Positions 52,654-62,288 of a DNA stretch of 64,000 bases are shown one piece after another. Origin of the DNA: Bacillus sp. ISL-37 (lineage in GTDB: Bacteria > Bacillota > Bacilli > Bacillales > Cytobacillaceae); assembly GCF_018613315.1 (NCBI RefSeq), contig NZ_JAGGQL010000032.1:1-64000 (forward strand), given 5' to 3'. The position numbers and the translations under genes were made by a program. A model generated the notes under the pieces. The model had not been told where the DNA came from. It did not search any database and worked only from the letters and a program-made list of their open reading frames with translations. Position 1 is the stretch's first letter. Each line of letters starts with the position of its first letter.

Positions 52654-53277
52654 CTATATCACTTCGTTCAGCCTTTTGACCAGCTCGCTGATCCGCTCAT
52701 CCTTGATTCGGTAGCTGACTGGATTGACAATCAATCTTGATGTCACGTTTGTAATCGTTTCATATTCCACGAGACCATTTTCCTTCAATGTCCTTCCGGT
52801 TGAAACGATGTCGACAATCCTGTCGGCTAGCCCGATTAATGGCGCAAGCTCGATTGATCCATTCAATTTGATGATTTCTACCTGCTCGCCCTGTTCACGG
52901 AAATAAGCAGCAGCAATATTCGGATACTTCGTCGCGATTTTCGGGGCGACATCATTCATTTTTGTATCCGGAAGTCCCGCAACAGCAAGATAGCAGCCGC
53001 TGATTTTTAAATCTAGCAGCTCATACACATCACGTTCTTCCTCAAGCAGGACGTCCTTTCCGGCAATCCCGAGATCTGCGACACCATGTTCAACATATGT
53101 AGCCACATCCATCGGCTTCGCTAAGATGAATCGGAAATTTTCCTCTTCAACATCGATAATCAACTTGCGGGAATCATCAAATTCAGGAGGCAAATCAAAG
53201 CCAGCGTTGCGCAACAGATCAACTGCTTCGGTAAAAATCCTGCCCTTTGGCATCGCGATGGTCAGTTGTTCATTCAC
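52654..53277 (-). CDS. hisG: ATP phosphoribosyltransferase, short form
   Basis: HisG starts histidine synthesis by joining ATP and PRPP. The short form (207 residues here) lacks the C-terminal regulatory domain and needs HisZ. Motifs: [15 protein letters not shown] near 8, [26 protein letters not shown] near 48-72, and [14 protein letters not shown] near 155 (PRPP loop). The start is GTG at 53277, after GGAAGGAGGG, and it overlaps the hisZ stop by four bases. Coupled translation suits a hetero-octamer with HisZ. Confidence 0.96.
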   Translation of the reverse strand: MNEQLTIAMPKGRIFTEAVDLLRNAGFDLPPEFDDSRKLIIDVEEENFRFILAKPMDVATYVEHGVADLGIAGKDVLLEEERDVYELLDLKISGCYLAVAGLPDTKMNDVAPKIATKYPNIAAAYFREQGEQVEIIKLNGSIELAPLIGLADRIVDIVSTGRTLKENGLVEYETITNVTSRLIVNPVSYRIKDERISELVKRLNEVI

Positions 53278-54449
53278 TGCACTCCCTCCTTCCCAACAAG
53301 GTAAACGACATTGGCAAACGTATCGGAGCAAGCATCAAGATTGCGTACGGAGCTGATGTCCTGGAGGATGACCCGTTTCCCTTCTTCCCTGCGCTGTACT
53401 GCAAGCTGGTAAGCTTCTTTTCTTCGTTCAGGGCTGAAAAGAATGCAAGTGACCGGCTCGGGTTCACCAAGGTTACCGAGACTTTCAAGCAGGCGGTCGA
53501 GCCTGATCGCAAATCCTGTTGCCCCTGTCGATTTTCCGAATTTCTCAAGCAATTTGTCATAGCGGCCGCCATTGCCAATTGGGAAGCCAACCATTCCTGC
53601 GTAAACCTCAAATAAAATGCCTGTATAATAGCTCATGTGGCTGACAATTGTTAGGTCAAATTTGATCCGGCTGCTTTCACCGAAGTCTTCGATGATCTCC
53701 CAGAGCAGCTTCAATTCATCAAGTGCCGCTCTGCCTTTTCCGTTCTCGACCAATTCGGATGCCTTACCAATCACTTCCGGACCGCCGCGCAGTTCCAGGA
53801 AAGCCAGAAGTCTTTGAGAATCAATTGATGATAGCGGCAGTGATTTGACATGCTCACGATATCCAACATAATTTTTCTCATATAAAAATTTCGTCAGTTC
53901 CCTGGCTCGTTCCTCTGTCCCAAGAATTTGTACGAACAATTCATTGACGAAGCCGACATGCCCAACTGAAAGCTGAAACTGCTCCAGCCCAGCTTTTTTC
54001 AGCGAGGAAATCGCCAGCGAAATCATTTCGCCATCCGCGCTGACAGAGTCGTCGCCGATACATTCGACACCAATCTGCTCAAATTCCGCCGGCCTGCCGC
54101 CTTCGCGCTGCTGGGCACGGTAGACATTTGCAGAATAGGCCAATCTTAATGGAACCTGGTCTTTGAATAATTTCGAAGCTGCAACCCTGGCAATCGGCGC
54201 GGTCATATCCGGACGCAGTACAAGCGTATGCCCCTGCTGGTCCAGCAACTTGAACAGCTGCTGATCAAGGATCGCTGAGGCCGTGCCGACAGTTTCGTAA
54301 TATTCGAGCGCCGGTGTTTCGATAAATTGGAAACCCCATTGCTTCATTTCTTTTTCAATTGAGCTGCGGACTTTTTCCTTCGCTTCAAACAATTCCGGAA
54401 GTGTATCCCGCATGCCTAGCGGCTTTTCAAACATGAATAATCTGCTCAT
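53274..54449 (-). CDS. hisZ: ATP phosphoribosyltransferase regulatory subunit HisZ
   Basis: HisZ is a histidyl-tRNA-synthetase-like protein without tRNA charging, required for short HisG and mediating feedback inhibition. Class II synthetase core motifs are visible: [27 protein letters not shown] near 78, [25 protein letters not shown] near 106, and [22 protein letters not shown] near 270. ATG at 54449 follows GAGGGTG and gives 391 residues. It heads the operon, 90 bp after a sigma-A promoter. Confidence 0.96.
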   Translation of the reverse strand: MSRLFMFEKPLGMRDTLPELFEAKEKVRSSIEKEMKQWGFQFIETPALEYYETVGTASAILDQQLFKLLDQQGHTLVLRPDMTAPIARVAASKLFKDQVPLRLAYSANVYRAQQREGGRPAEFEQIGVECIGDDSVSADGEMISLAISSLKKAGLEQFQLSVGHVGFVNELFVQILGTEERARELTKFLYEKNYVGYREHVKSLPLSSIDSQRLLAFLELRGGPEVIGKASELVENGKGRAALDELKLLWEIIEDFGESSRIKFDLTIVSHMSYYTGILFEVYAGMVGFPIGNGGRYDKLLEKFGKSTGATGFAIRLDRLLESLGNLGEPEPVTCILFSPERRKEAYQLAVQRREEGKRVILQDISSVRNLDACSDTFANVVYLVGKEGVQ

Positions 54450-54539
54450 TGTTTTCACCCTCTTCGTTGCTGGTGTTATCTATCTTAATTGTCTAAATCC
54501 TTTAGTTCGCTAATATGGTAACAAGATGAAGTTATATGT

Positions 54540-54568
54540 ATTTTATCGCTCATTTTATTATTCGTCAA
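54540..54568 (-). promoter_or_regulatory. hisZ: sigma-A promoter of the his operon
   Basis: On the minus strand TTGACG (54568-54563) and TAAAAT (54545-54540) are separated by 17 bases. No T-box specifier or other leader fits in the 90-base leader, so control would be by a repressor or by HisZ alone. Confidence 0.7.
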
Positions 54569-54690
54569 CCATAAGCTGTTCATGTTTGCTTTTTAAAATG
54601 GAGCTGGTAGAATGGTGGCAATCAGAAAAGCGGAAGCGCTGACAGCGTTGCTGCTAAACAATTTTTTACTATTTAAGGAGGCTAGGTGAA

Positions 54691-55242
54691 ATGAAAATCC
54701 TCTGGGATCTGGATGGGACAATCGTTGATACATGGCCGACATTGGTGGAGGCGTTCACGGTCGTTGCGAAAAAAGACCTGCCGTATGAAGAAGTCCTTCC
54801 TCATCTGAAATATGGTACAGCATATGATTTTTACAGAGTCGATAAAAATAAGGTAACGGAATTCCGGGAGATTGAACGCACTTTGCCAAATGATCGAAAA
54901 CCGCTTTTCCCGTATGTAAAAGATGTATTGTCTGCCTCGGACGCAAATGTACTCGTGACCCATCGCAATCGGCGCTCAACAGAAGAGCTGCTGGAACACT
55001 GGAATCTCGGCCAATTTTTCGAGGAAGTGATTTGCCCTGCTGATGATGGCTATTCGTTAAAGCCGGATATCCATGCGTACAAGTACCTGCATGACAGATA
55101 TGGGTTGGACCTAGCTGTCGGCGACCAGAGCACTGACCTGATTCCCGCCAGGAAGATTGGCATTAAGACTTGCTCCTTCCGTGAAGCAAACGAGTATGCA
55201 GACGAAACCATCTATTGTTATTCAGAATTTCCATATAAGTAG
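54691..55242 (+). CDS. HAD-family hydrolase (phosphoglycolate-phosphatase-like)
   Basis: The 183-residue protein has HAD motif I WDLDGTIVDTW at 5-15, motif II LVTHRNRRS near 90 and motif III/IV VGDQSTDLIPARKIG near 148. The cap is small, so the substrate is probably a small phosphomonoester, which cannot be specified. It starts after AAGGAGG and is transcribed away from hisZ. The next gene, a metallo-beta-lactamase, is 92 bp downstream on the same strand with a weak hairpin between them. Confidence 0.88.
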   Translation: MKILWDLDGTIVDTWPTLVEAFTVVAKKDLPYEEVLPHLKYGTAYDFYRVDKNKVTEFREIERTLPNDRKPLFPYVKDVLSASDANVLVTHRNRRSTEELLEHWNLGQFFEEVICPADDGYSLKPDIHAYKYLHDRYGLDLAVGDQSTDLIPARKIGIKTCSFREANEYADETIYCYSEFPYK

Positions 55243-55334
55243 AAGCGAAATGGTATATCAAACCCATTTCGCTTTTTGTTTTTTTCAAAGGGACGGAGGG
55301 TAAATATCCTGCAAGAAAAGGAGGTTTGTTTTTG

Positions 55335-56177
55335 ATGGAAAATAATGCACAAGATAGAATTATCCCTGTTACATCGGTTGACAGTGGGGATTTGGAAGCT
55401 GTCACAAATGATGTTCATTATTTGACTACCCAAATCGTGAATGTTTGTTTTTACGGACTCCCTGGCACCAAGAACGACTGGGTGTTGATTGACGCTGGCA
55501 TGCCGAGGTCTGCGGATACTATTTTAGAGGCAGCGGAAAAGCTGTTTGGCGAAAATAACCCTCCAAAAGCAATCATCCTCACCCACGGGCACTTTGACCA
55601 TGTCGGAGCGCTTGTGGAGCTGGTGGAACGCTGGGACGTGAATGTCTTTGCGCACGAATTGGAGATGCCGTATCTATCAGGCGTGAAAAACTACCCTGAA
55701 CCCGATCCAACCGTTGACGGAGGTCTGCTCGCCAAAGCTTCTAAGCTTTACCCCAATGAAGCTATTAAACTAGGAAGCAGCATCAAAGCTTTGCCATTAG
55801 ACGGAACAGTTCCTGATATGGAAGGGTGGCGCTGGGTCCATACTCCGGGACACACCCCGGGCCATATTTCGCTCTTCCGTGAAGCTGACCGTACTTTGAT
55901 TGCCGGAGATGCGTTTGTCACGGTCAAGCAGGAATCGTTATATAAAGTGGTTACACAGAAAAAAGAAATCAGCGGACCACCGCGCTATTTAACCCCTGAC
56001 TGGATAGCAGCAAGGAAATCTGTTGAGGATTTGTTTGCGCTGCATCCAGCCCGGGCGATAACCGGACATGGAAGGCCCATGGAAGGCGAGGAGCTCGAGA
56101 AAAATCTTGACTTACTGGTGCGGGATTTTGAGAGGATTGTTGTGCCTGAGCACGGGAAGTTCGTGGACGGAGAATAA
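55335..56177 (+). CDS. metallo-beta-lactamase-fold hydrolase
   Basis: This is a 280-residue cytoplasmic MBL protein. The metal motif is LTHGHFDHVG near 77-86. Further ligands are the histidine in HTPGHTPGHISL near 172, the aspartate in IAGDAFVTV near 193 and the histidine in ITGHGRPMEG near 240. The fold covers glyoxalase II, lactonase and other hydrolases, so the reaction cannot be named. The start used here is the ATG at 55335, 11 bases after AGGAGG; a TTG nine bases earlier is possible. Confidence 0.9.
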   Translation: MENNAQDRIIPVTSVDSGDLEAVTNDVHYLTTQIVNVCFYGLPGTKNDWVLIDAGMPRSADTILEAAEKLFGENNPPKAIILTHGHFDHVGALVELVERWDVNVFAHELEMPYLSGVKNYPEPDPTVDGGLLAKASKLYPNEAIKLGSSIKALPLDGTVPDMEGWRWVHTPGHTPGHISLFREADRTLIAGDAFVTVKQESLYKVVTQKKEISGPPRYLTPDWIAARKSVEDLFALHPARAITGHGRPMEGEELEKNLDLLVRDFERIVVPEHGKFVDGE

Positions 56178-56487
56178 TTGATGCCGGCAGCACTCGATTT
56201 GGCGCTGCCGACAGCCAGTTTTACAGGTGGAGTATCATTCTTTGATGATTTTTCGATCACAGGAGGATATCTACTCGCTAAATCCAGTGGAAAATCACCT
56301 GGAATGAGATGGCTGATTTTCATTTATTGGCGAAAAACAAAATATATCGACCACTTTTTGAATTATATTGGCGGATTTTTGATTTTATCGACCACATTTT
56401 GAATTATTCCGACCACTTTTCGCAATATATCGACCACATCCGAATTTTCACAAAAACAAAGCGAAGCGGAGTCAATTCCGCTTCGCT
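56178..56487. other. gap with repeat array and terminator
   Basis: After the MBL stop there is a hairpin-forming GGCAGC ... GCTGCC (about 56183-56208), then the repeat array at 56325-56440, then a strong bidirectional hairpin at 56455-56490. No gene is seen. Confidence 0.6.
56325..56440. repeat. array of 21-bp-period repeats, copy 2 (inverted)
   Basis: Read on the minus strand, units begin GTGGTCG, GTGGTCG, GTGGTCG, CCGCCA, GTGGTCG, CGCCAA with A/T-rich tails at about 21-bp spacing. That is the same order and similar tails as the copy at 46435-46558. The two copies are about 10 kb apart in opposite orientation. Confidence 0.75.
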
Positions 56488-56490
56488 TTA
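56455..56490. terminator. bidirectional terminator
   Basis: AAAGCGAAGCGGA and TCCGCTTCGCTTT form a perfect 13-bp stem with a six-base loop, with A- and T-runs outside. It serves both the rightward MBL gene and the leftward yvoF. Confidence 0.85.
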
Positions 56491-57027
56491 TTTTATTGGT
56501 GCTTTTCCATAAATTTCATCATCAGCCCAGCGTTGTGCGAGCTCTTCCTTTGTGTAGATGACCCGCATTGGGTTGCCGCCGACAAAGGCTCCGGCCGGGA
56601 CGTCTTTATGAACGAGTGTTCCGGCGGAGACGATGGCGCCGTCACCGATCCTGATGCCTGGCATGATCGTGGAGTTGGCGCCGATCATGACTTCGCTGCC
56701 AATCTCGACGTCGCCGAGGCGGTATTCCTTGATCAAATATTCGTGCGCCAGGATGGTTGTGTTATAGCCAATGACCGTATTGCGGCCAACGGAGATTTTT
56801 TCCGGGAACATGACGTCGAGCATGACCATCAGTGCGAAGGATGTCTGGTCGCCTACGTTCATCCGCAAGAACTTGCGGTACAGCCAGTTTTTCATGCCGA
56901 GAAATGGCGTGTAACGCGCCACCTGGATGACGACGAAATTTTTGACGACCTTCCAGAACGGGACGGTTTTATACACGTGCCAGAGCGAGTTTGCTCCTTC
57001 TACTCGATAACGAGTCGTCCTTCTCAT
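56488..57027 (-). CDS. yvoF: left-handed beta-helix acyltransferase YvoF
   Basis: This is a 179-residue acetyltransferase of the maltose/galactoside O-acetyltransferase type. Hexapeptide repeats run from about 70 (ISVGRNTVIGYNTTILAHEYLIKEYRLGDVEIGSEVMIGANSTIMPGIRIGDGAIVSAGTLVHKDVPAGAFVGGNPMRVI, cited here as positions 75-155), with the catalytic histidine in HEYLI. The substrate is unknown, perhaps a cell-surface sugar. It starts one base after the ppaX stop, so it is the last gene of the hprK-lgt-yvoD-ppaX-yvoF operon. Confidence 0.9.
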   Translation of the reverse strand: MRRTTRYRVEGANSLWHVYKTVPFWKVVKNFVVIQVARYTPFLGMKNWLYRKFLRMNVGDQTSFALMVMLDVMFPEKISVGRNTVIGYNTTILAHEYLIKEYRLGDVEIGSEVMIGANSTIMPGIRIGDGAIVSAGTLVHKDVPAGAFVGGNPMRVIYTKEELAQRWADDEIYGKAPIK

Positions 57028-57028
57028 G

Positions 57029-57673
57029 CTATACTCCCAAGATCGGCAGGAGATCAGCCATGTTCTCTAACATGTAATCCGGGTTGTACTGCTCAAGATG
57101 CTCTCTTCCCTTAATGGACCAGGCAACGCCTACTGTCTTCGTACCGGCATTTTTGCCGCCGAGGATATCGTGGTGGTTATCGCCGACCATGATGGCACGT
57201 TCAGGAGTGGAACCAAGCATGTCCAGAGCTTTTAAAAGAGGCTCAGGATCCGGCTTCGCTTTTTCAACATGGTCAAGCGCGACGACAACCTCGAAAAACT
57301 CGTCCAATCCTGTCAGCTTCAAGCCCATCTGGACTACATCCGAACGCTTCGTCGTGACGATTCCTAAATGGAAACCGCTCTCCTTCAACGTTCGGACCGT
57401 TTCATACACTCCCTCAAATCCTTTTACCAACAGGTCGTGATTAGCCAGGTTGTAAGTCCGGTAAGTGGTGATCATTTCTTCGTAGCCTTCAGGATCCATT
57501 GGCTGGAACGTATCCTGAAGAGACGGCCCCAAAAACGGAAGGACATCCTCCCGTTTGTATTGGCCGGGATAATAAGTTTCCATTGTATGGAGAAAGGATG
57601 AAATAATCAGTTCGTTTGTATCAATCAGAGTCCCGTCAAGATCGAACAGGACCGTATCTATTTTATTGCTCAT
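57029..57673 (-). CDS. ppaX: pyrophosphatase PpaX
   Basis: PpaX hydrolyses pyrophosphate released when HprK removes phosphate from HPr-Ser46 by phosphorolysis, which drives that reaction. It is a HAD protein of 214 residues with [16 protein letters not shown] near 6, [10 protein letters not shown] near 106, [11 protein letters not shown] near 143 and [16 protein letters not shown] near 168. ATG at 57673, after AAAGGAAG, overlaps the yvoD stop by 11 bases. The link with hprK in the same operon fits its role. Confidence 0.96.
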   Translation of the reverse strand: MSNKIDTVLFDLDGTLIDTNELIISSFLHTMETYYPGQYKREDVLPFLGPSLQDTFQPMDPEGYEEMITTYRTYNLANHDLLVKGFEGVYETVRTLKESGFHLGIVTTKRSDVVQMGLKLTGLDEFFEVVVALDHVEKAKPDPEPLLKALDMLGSTPERAIMVGDNHHDILGGKNAGTKTVGVAWSIKGREHLEQYNPDYMLENMADLLPILGV

Positions 57674-58607
57674 ATACTGCTTCCTTTCTTTTTGCAATGT
57701 CCGCGCGGTTCCAGATCATCGCGACTGTTATTGTCAATAATATCGCCACACCAAGGCGGATCAATAACAGCGGCAGGACTGGAATGCCAAGCGGAATGAA
57801 AATCAATGTATCTTCAATGACTGCGTGGCAGGCAACGAGGAAAATGAATGCAAGCGTGACATCCTTTTTGCTTACTCCATCCTCCTGAACTGCCTGGATC
57901 ATCACGCCTGCGCCGTACGCAAGCCCAATCAGCAGGCCGGCTGCCATTGTCGTCGAGGTGTTCTCCTTCATGCCAAGGGCTCTTGTGATCGGCGCCATCC
58001 ATCTTGAAAAAACGGCAAGCCATTGCTTATCCTTCATGATTTGCACCACGACCATCAGCGGGATGACAATGATCGCCAGCTGGAATATGCCGACTCCTGC
58101 CTTAGTGATGCCTTCAAGCAAAATCGATCCCCATCCAGAGACCTCTTCACTTTTAGAAGGGACCATACCATATTGTGCGATTTCAGAACCGCCGTTCCAA
58201 ACAAGATTGATTACCACCGCAGATATGAACGCAAGCCCGAGGCGGACGAGGACGATAACCCACAGCTTGACGCCCACCTTGAGAGCTACACTCGATTCAA
58301 CAAGCATATTATGTGAAAAGCTCAGCATCACCGCAATGATGAAGACTTCTTTTACCGTTAAATCAAGCGTCAGGATTGCTCCGATGGCCGCGTATAAATT
58401 AAGGAAGTTCCCGATGACAAGTGGAATCGCCGCATCACCAGACAAACCGAGCAACGACATCAACGGCGTAATCAATTTGATTATCCACGGCAGGACAGGT
58501 GTATATTGAAGGATTGAAACAATCAGGGTGACAGGGAAAATGACTTTCCCGAGCGCCCAAGTCGTATTCAAGCCAACCATCAACCCTCTTTTCAATGTAG
58601 AACCCAT
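57663..58607 (-). CDS. yvoD: nucleoside-recognition (Gate) domain membrane protein YvoD
   Basis: This is a 314-residue inner-membrane protein with about eight hydrophobic segments, including [17 protein letters not shown] near 16, [17 protein letters not shown] near 66, [17 protein letters not shown] near 180 and [16 protein letters not shown] near 285. It is of the Gate/SpmA-SpmB type, whose members act in transport or spore maturation; the actual substrate is unknown. It lies between lgt and ppaX, as in Bacillus. Confidence 0.88.
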   Translation of the reverse strand: MGSTLKRGLMVGLNTTWALGKVIFPVTLIVSILQYTPVLPWIIKLITPLMSLLGLSGDAAIPLVIGNFLNLYAAIGAILTLDLTVKEVFIIAVMLSFSHNMLVESSVALKVGVKLWVIVLVRLGLAFISAVVINLVWNGGSEIAQYGMVPSKSEEVSGWGSILLEGITKAGVGIFQLAIIVIPLMVVVQIMKDKQWLAVFSRWMAPITRALGMKENTSTTMAAGLLIGLAYGAGVMIQAVQEDGVSKKDVTLAFIFLVACHAVIEDTLIFIPLGIPVLPLLLIRLGVAILLTITVAMIWNRADIAKRKEAVYEQ

Positions 58608-58679
58608 CGAAGCATCTCTCCCATTTTTTAGCCTTAGTTCATTTTATTTATAGGGCTTCTTTTTTAGTAATCCGAAATT

Positions 58680-59498
58680 CTAGTTCTCGTTCTCTAAGTA
58701 TCGTACCTTCGAATAACCTTTGACTCTTCTGAAAATCCATAAGCCGATTGCAAAAACAATCAACGCGATTGAGATTGTTTGGGCAATTCGCAATGATTCC
58801 GTCAGCATCAAGCTGTCAGTCCGCATTCCTTCAACAAAGAAGCGGCCGATTGAGTACCAGATGACATAGCTGAGGAAAATCTCCCCGCGCCCAAGGTTGA
58901 CTCTGCGCAATGACATGAGCAGGATGAAACCGAGCAAATTCCAGAACGATTCATATAAGAACGTTGGATGATAATATGTTCCATTAATATACATCTGGTT
59001 GATGATGAACTCAGGCAGGTGCAGGTTTTCCAAAAACGCCCTTGTTACTTCTCCGCCATGCGCTTCCTGGTTCATGAAGTTGCCCCAGCGTCCGATTGCC
59101 TGTCCTAGGATGATGCTAGGAGCTGCGATATCAGCGAGCTTCCAGAAAGAAACATTCCTGGACTTCGCAAAGAAATATGCGGTGGCAACGGAACCGATCA
59201 AAGCACCATGGATGGCAATACCGCCATTCCATACCTTAAAAATCTCGCCAGGATACTGGCTGTAGTAATCCCATTGGAAAATTACATAGTAAAGCCTTGC
59301 AGATAGGATTGCGATTGGAATCGCCCAGAGCATCAGATCCGCAAAGATATCCTTTGGCAGACCGCGGCGTTCTCCTTCACGCATGGCAATCCATAATGCG
59401 AGCGCAATTCCAAGTCCAATGATGACACCATACCAGTGCACCTCGATCGGTCCAAGTGAAAAGGCAATCGGGTCGATTGGCTGAATATTCTTTTCCAT
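58680..59498 (-). CDS. lgt: prolipoprotein diacylglyceryl transferase
   Basis: Lgt attaches diacylglycerol to the lipobox cysteine of prolipoproteins. It has 272 residues and about seven membrane helices. The family signature is [14 protein letters not shown] near 133-146, and [17 protein letters not shown] near 95 contains the essential histidine region. [11 protein letters not shown] near 180 is conserved. The start follows AAAGGGG. It lies between hprK and yvoD. Confidence 0.97.
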   Translation of the reverse strand: MEKNIQPIDPIAFSLGPIEVHWYGVIIGLGIALALWIAMREGERRGLPKDIFADLMLWAIPIAILSARLYYVIFQWDYYSQYPGEIFKVWNGGIAIHGALIGSVATAYFFAKSRNVSFWKLADIAAPSIILGQAIGRWGNFMNQEAHGGEVTRAFLENLHLPEFIINQMYINGTYYHPTFLYESFWNLLGFILLMSLRRVNLGRGEIFLSYVIWYSIGRFFVEGMRTDSLMLTESLRIAQTISIALIVFAIGLWIFRRVKGYSKVRYLENEN

Positions 59499-59549
59499 GT
59501 CATTTCCCCTTTTTCTATATAAAAATCAGTCGTACCAGCACTTTGGCTG

Positions 59550-59575
59550 TTCTTAATCAAACGTTTGATTAAGAA
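59550..59575. promoter_or_regulatory. perfect 26-bp palindrome between hprK and lgt
   Basis: The stretch reads TTCTTAATCAAAC followed by its exact complement. With A/T composition and no T-run it is a weak terminator, but the size and symmetry suit an operator for a dimeric repressor such as a TetR-family protein. It lies 52 bp upstream of lgt and 53 bp past the hprK stop. Confidence 0.5.
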
Positions 59576-59627
59576 TATTTTTCGTGAAACTGCGAGTGCC
59601 GCTGTTATTTATAAAGTACTTTACTGC

Positions 59628-60563
59628 TTAATGTTCGTCATGGTCACCGTCTTCGATGACGTCGGACAGCCTGTTGGTGAATTGTTCGGCTGCATTGACG
59701 CCCATGCGCTTCAGCCTGAAGTTCATTGCTGCTACCTCGATAATGACAGCGAGGTTTCGGCCTGGGCGTACGGGAATTGTCAGCTTGGTGATATCGGTGT
59801 CGAGAATCTTCATCTTCTCTTCATCTAGGCCCAGTCTGTCGTAAGATTTTTTCTGATCCCAAATCTCTAGATCAATGATCAGGGAAATCCGTTTATGTGA
59901 ACGTACCGCACCAGCACCGAACAGCGTCATCACATTGATGATGCCTACACCGCGGATTTCCAGAAGGTGCTCAATTAGATCAGGTGAGTTCCCGACCAGA
60001 GTCCCGATATCCTCCTGGCGGATTTCAACACAGTCATCCGCTACGAGACGGTGACCCCTCTTTACCAATTCAAGCGCGGTTTCACTTTTACCGACACCGC
60101 TTTTTCCAGTAATCAGGACGCCGATACCATACAGATCAACAAGTACTCCATGGACTGCAGTCGTCGGTGCCAGTTTGCTTTCTAGATAGTTAGTCAGATG
60201 ACTCGAGAGCCTAGTTGTTTTTTGCTTCGAACGCAAGAGAGGTACTGATTCCCTTTCGGCTGCCTCGACCAGTTCAACAGGAACCTCCATGTCTCTTGTG
60301 ACAATGATTCCTGGCGTAATATCTGTACAAAGCTTTTCCATCCGCTCAGCCCTGTCGCGAGGGTTCAATTTTTCAAAGAAGGTAAGCTCTGTTTTTCCAA
60401 GAAGCTGCAATCGCTCTGCAGGATAATATTCAAAATAACCAGCAATTTCTAGTCCTGGTCTTGAAATGTCAGTCGTGGTGATCGGACGATTGATTCCTTC
60501 CTCCCCACTGATCAATTCCATGTCGAATTTCTTGATGATGTCTTTAGTACGGACTTTTGGCAA
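59628..60563 (-). CDS. hprK: HPr kinase/phosphorylase
   Basis: HprK phosphorylates HPr and Crh at Ser46 in response to fructose 1,6-bisphosphate and reverses this with phosphate. It has 311 residues. The Walker [20 protein letters not shown] is near 150-168, and [16 protein letters not shown] follows. The family signature [19 protein letters not shown] lies near 202, with [24 protein letters not shown] near 255. The start is TTG at 60563, nine bases after AGGAGG, giving the normal PKVRTKD N-terminus; an upstream ATG has no ribosome site. It heads the operon with lgt and ppaX. Confidence 0.96.
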   Translation of the reverse strand: MPKVRTKDIIKKFDMELISGEEGINRPITTTDISRPGLEIAGYFEYYPAERLQLLGKTELTFFEKLNPRDRAERMEKLCTDITPGIIVTRDMEVPVELVEAAERESVPLLRSKQKTTRLSSHLTNYLESKLAPTTAVHGVLVDLYGIGVLITGKSGVGKSETALELVKRGHRLVADDCVEIRQEDIGTLVGNSPDLIEHLLEIRGVGIINVMTLFGAGAVRSHKRISLIIDLEIWDQKKSYDRLGLDEEKMKILDTDITKLTIPVRPGRNLAVIIEVAAMNFRLKRMGVNAAEQFTNRLSDVIEDGDHDEH

Positions 60564-60743
60564 AGAAGTTCCTCCTTTATTAGAACGTTTATTTCCCACA
60601 TGATAACAATACCTTTTATTTTAGCACTTTTTTAACAAGAACCAAATATAAGGAGATAAAAAACAAGTTGAGTTTCCTGAGATTATCGGAATCGGTATGA
60701 TCCACCTCTTCCTGCTAGTACCAAAGCTATATTTTCATAAAAG

Positions 60744-60759
60744 GTATAGACAACTATAC
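60744..60759. promoter_or_regulatory. palindromic operator candidate upstream of murP
   Basis: GTATAG-ACAA-CTATAC is a perfect 6+6 palindrome 76 bp before the murP start. Symmetric sites of this size are bound by RpiR/MurR- or GntR-type sugar repressors. No such regulator gene is seen before the window edge. Confidence 0.5.
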
Positions 60760-60834
60760 AGTAGACTTGTTATCATCATTTTGTAAGCGAATTCATTTTT
60801 TTCTGACTATTTTACAATAAGAGGGGGAAACACC

Positions 60835-62208
60835 ATGCGTAATGAAGAACGCCTGGCAAGAGAGATACTTGAGCAGCTTGGCGGCGCGGACAATATTGCT
60901 GATGTTGCTTCGTGCATGACCCGCCTGCGCGTCAAGCCGGTTGACTACAGCAAAGTGGATATCGTCGGCATCAAGAAAATTGATGGCGTGCTCGGTGTCG
61001 TGGAAGAAGAGACATTGCAGATTATTTTGGGACCTGGAATTGTCACCAAAGTGGCCAATGAAGTTTCTGAGATTACCGGGAAGACTGCCAGTCTAGTAGA
61101 CGAGTCCGACCCGGATCCTTTCGAAGGACTTGCCGGCCGTACCAAGGACGAACTTAACAAGAAAAATGCGACTCCGTTCAAGCTATTCCTGCGCAGAATC
61201 GCCAGCATTTTCATTCCGCTGATTCCAGCGATTGTCGCTTCAGGTTTGATTGCCGGGATTACGAATGTTATTGTCCGTTCTGGCGCGGATCCTGAATCGT
61301 CACTGATCCAGATTCTTAACTTGATCGGCTGGGGTATCTTCAGTTATCTTGGTGTATTTGTCGGGATCAATACTGCTCGTGAATTTGGAGGCTCACCTGC
61401 TCTTGGCGGTGCTGCTGGTATCCTGATCATCAACCCGGGTCTGGCAAACATCACATTGTTTGGCGAAGCACTAGTCCCTGGCCGTGGTGGATTGATCGGC
61501 GTTATGCTTGCTGCAGTTTTTATTGCAATGCTTGAAAAACGGATCCGTAAATTCGTTCCGTCTTCTTTGGATATCATCATTACTCCTACTCTATCATTAT
61601 TGATTACTGGTATTGCTACACTATTCGTGCTTCAGCCTGTTGGCGGATGGATTTCAGATTTGATCACAAAGGGCTTGCTTGGAATTCTTGATGTCGGCGG
61701 AATCCTGGCAGGATTGGTCCTAGCCGGAACATTCCTTCCTCTTGTTGTTACAGGTTTGCACCAGGGCTTGACTCCTGTGCATATGGAATTGATCAACACG
61801 ATTGGTGATGACCCGCTCCTGCCAATCCTCGCAATGGGTGGCGCAGGACAGGTTGGTGCAGCCTTCGCGATTTACTTTAAGACGAAGAATGAAAGACTTA
61901 AAAAGGTCATCAAGGGCGGGCTGCCAGTAGGTATGCTCGGCATCGGCGAACCACTTATTTTCGGTGTTACCCTGCCGCTTGGCCGTCCATTCATCACTGC
62001 CTGTTTAGGGGCAGCAGTTGGCGGAGCATTCCAGGCATTCTTTAAGATTGCAACGATTGCCATCGGCGTTTCCGGTATCCCTCTTGTATTCCTTGTCCAT
62101 ACAAATCAAATACTGCTCTACTTGCTTGGACTTCTGATTGCCTACGTATTCGGGTTCATCTTCACCTGGACGTTCGGCTTCAAGGAAGAAATGGCTAAAG
62201 GTATCTAG
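60835..62208 (+). CDS. murP: PTS MurNAc-specific IIBC component
   Basis: MurP takes up N-acetylmuramic acid (in Gram-positives also MurNAc-GlcNAc) as the 6-phosphate. It has 457 residues. The N-terminal IIB domain (about 1-85) has the phosphorylated cysteine in ADVASCMTRLRVKP (Cys near 28). A linker and a IIC membrane domain follow from about 110, with GHTGIT-family features such as VVTGLHQGLTPVHME near 305 and GIGEPLIFGVTLPLGRPF near 370. It has no IIA domain, so it borrows one, as MurP does. It is first in an operon with mupG and murQ. Confidence 0.9.
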   Translation: MRNEERLAREILEQLGGADNIADVASCMTRLRVKPVDYSKVDIVGIKKIDGVLGVVEEETLQIILGPGIVTKVANEVSEITGKTASLVDESDPDPFEGLAGRTKDELNKKNATPFKLFLRRIASIFIPLIPAIVASGLIAGITNVIVRSGADPESSLIQILNLIGWGIFSYLGVFVGINTAREFGGSPALGGAAGILIINPGLANITLFGEALVPGRGGLIGVMLAAVFIAMLEKRIRKFVPSSLDIIITPTLSLLITGIATLFVLQPVGGWISDLITKGLLGILDVGGILAGLVLAGTFLPLVVTGLHQGLTPVHMELINTIGDDPLLPILAMGGAGQVGAAFAIYFKTKNERLKKVIKGGLPVGMLGIGEPLIFGVTLPLGRPFITACLGAAVGGAFQAFFKIATIAIGVSGIPLVFLVHTNQILLYLLGLLIAYVFGFIFTWTFGFKEEMAKGI

Positions 62209-62288
62209 AATGCAAATAAAGAAAAGGAGGAGAGCTATTTTCCTCCTTTCTTCTTTTCTATTAATCTGTTTGATTGGAGGGATTGCCC

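Noticed and set aside
54459-54690. T-box riboswitch upstream of hisZ
   Set aside because: The leader from the promoter to hisZ is only about 90 bases and lacks the T-box core and an antiterminator; it is too short.
59550-59575. Rho-independent terminator after hprK
   Set aside because: The palindrome is AT-rich with no loop and no clear U-run on the minus strand, so an operator or other protein site is more likely.
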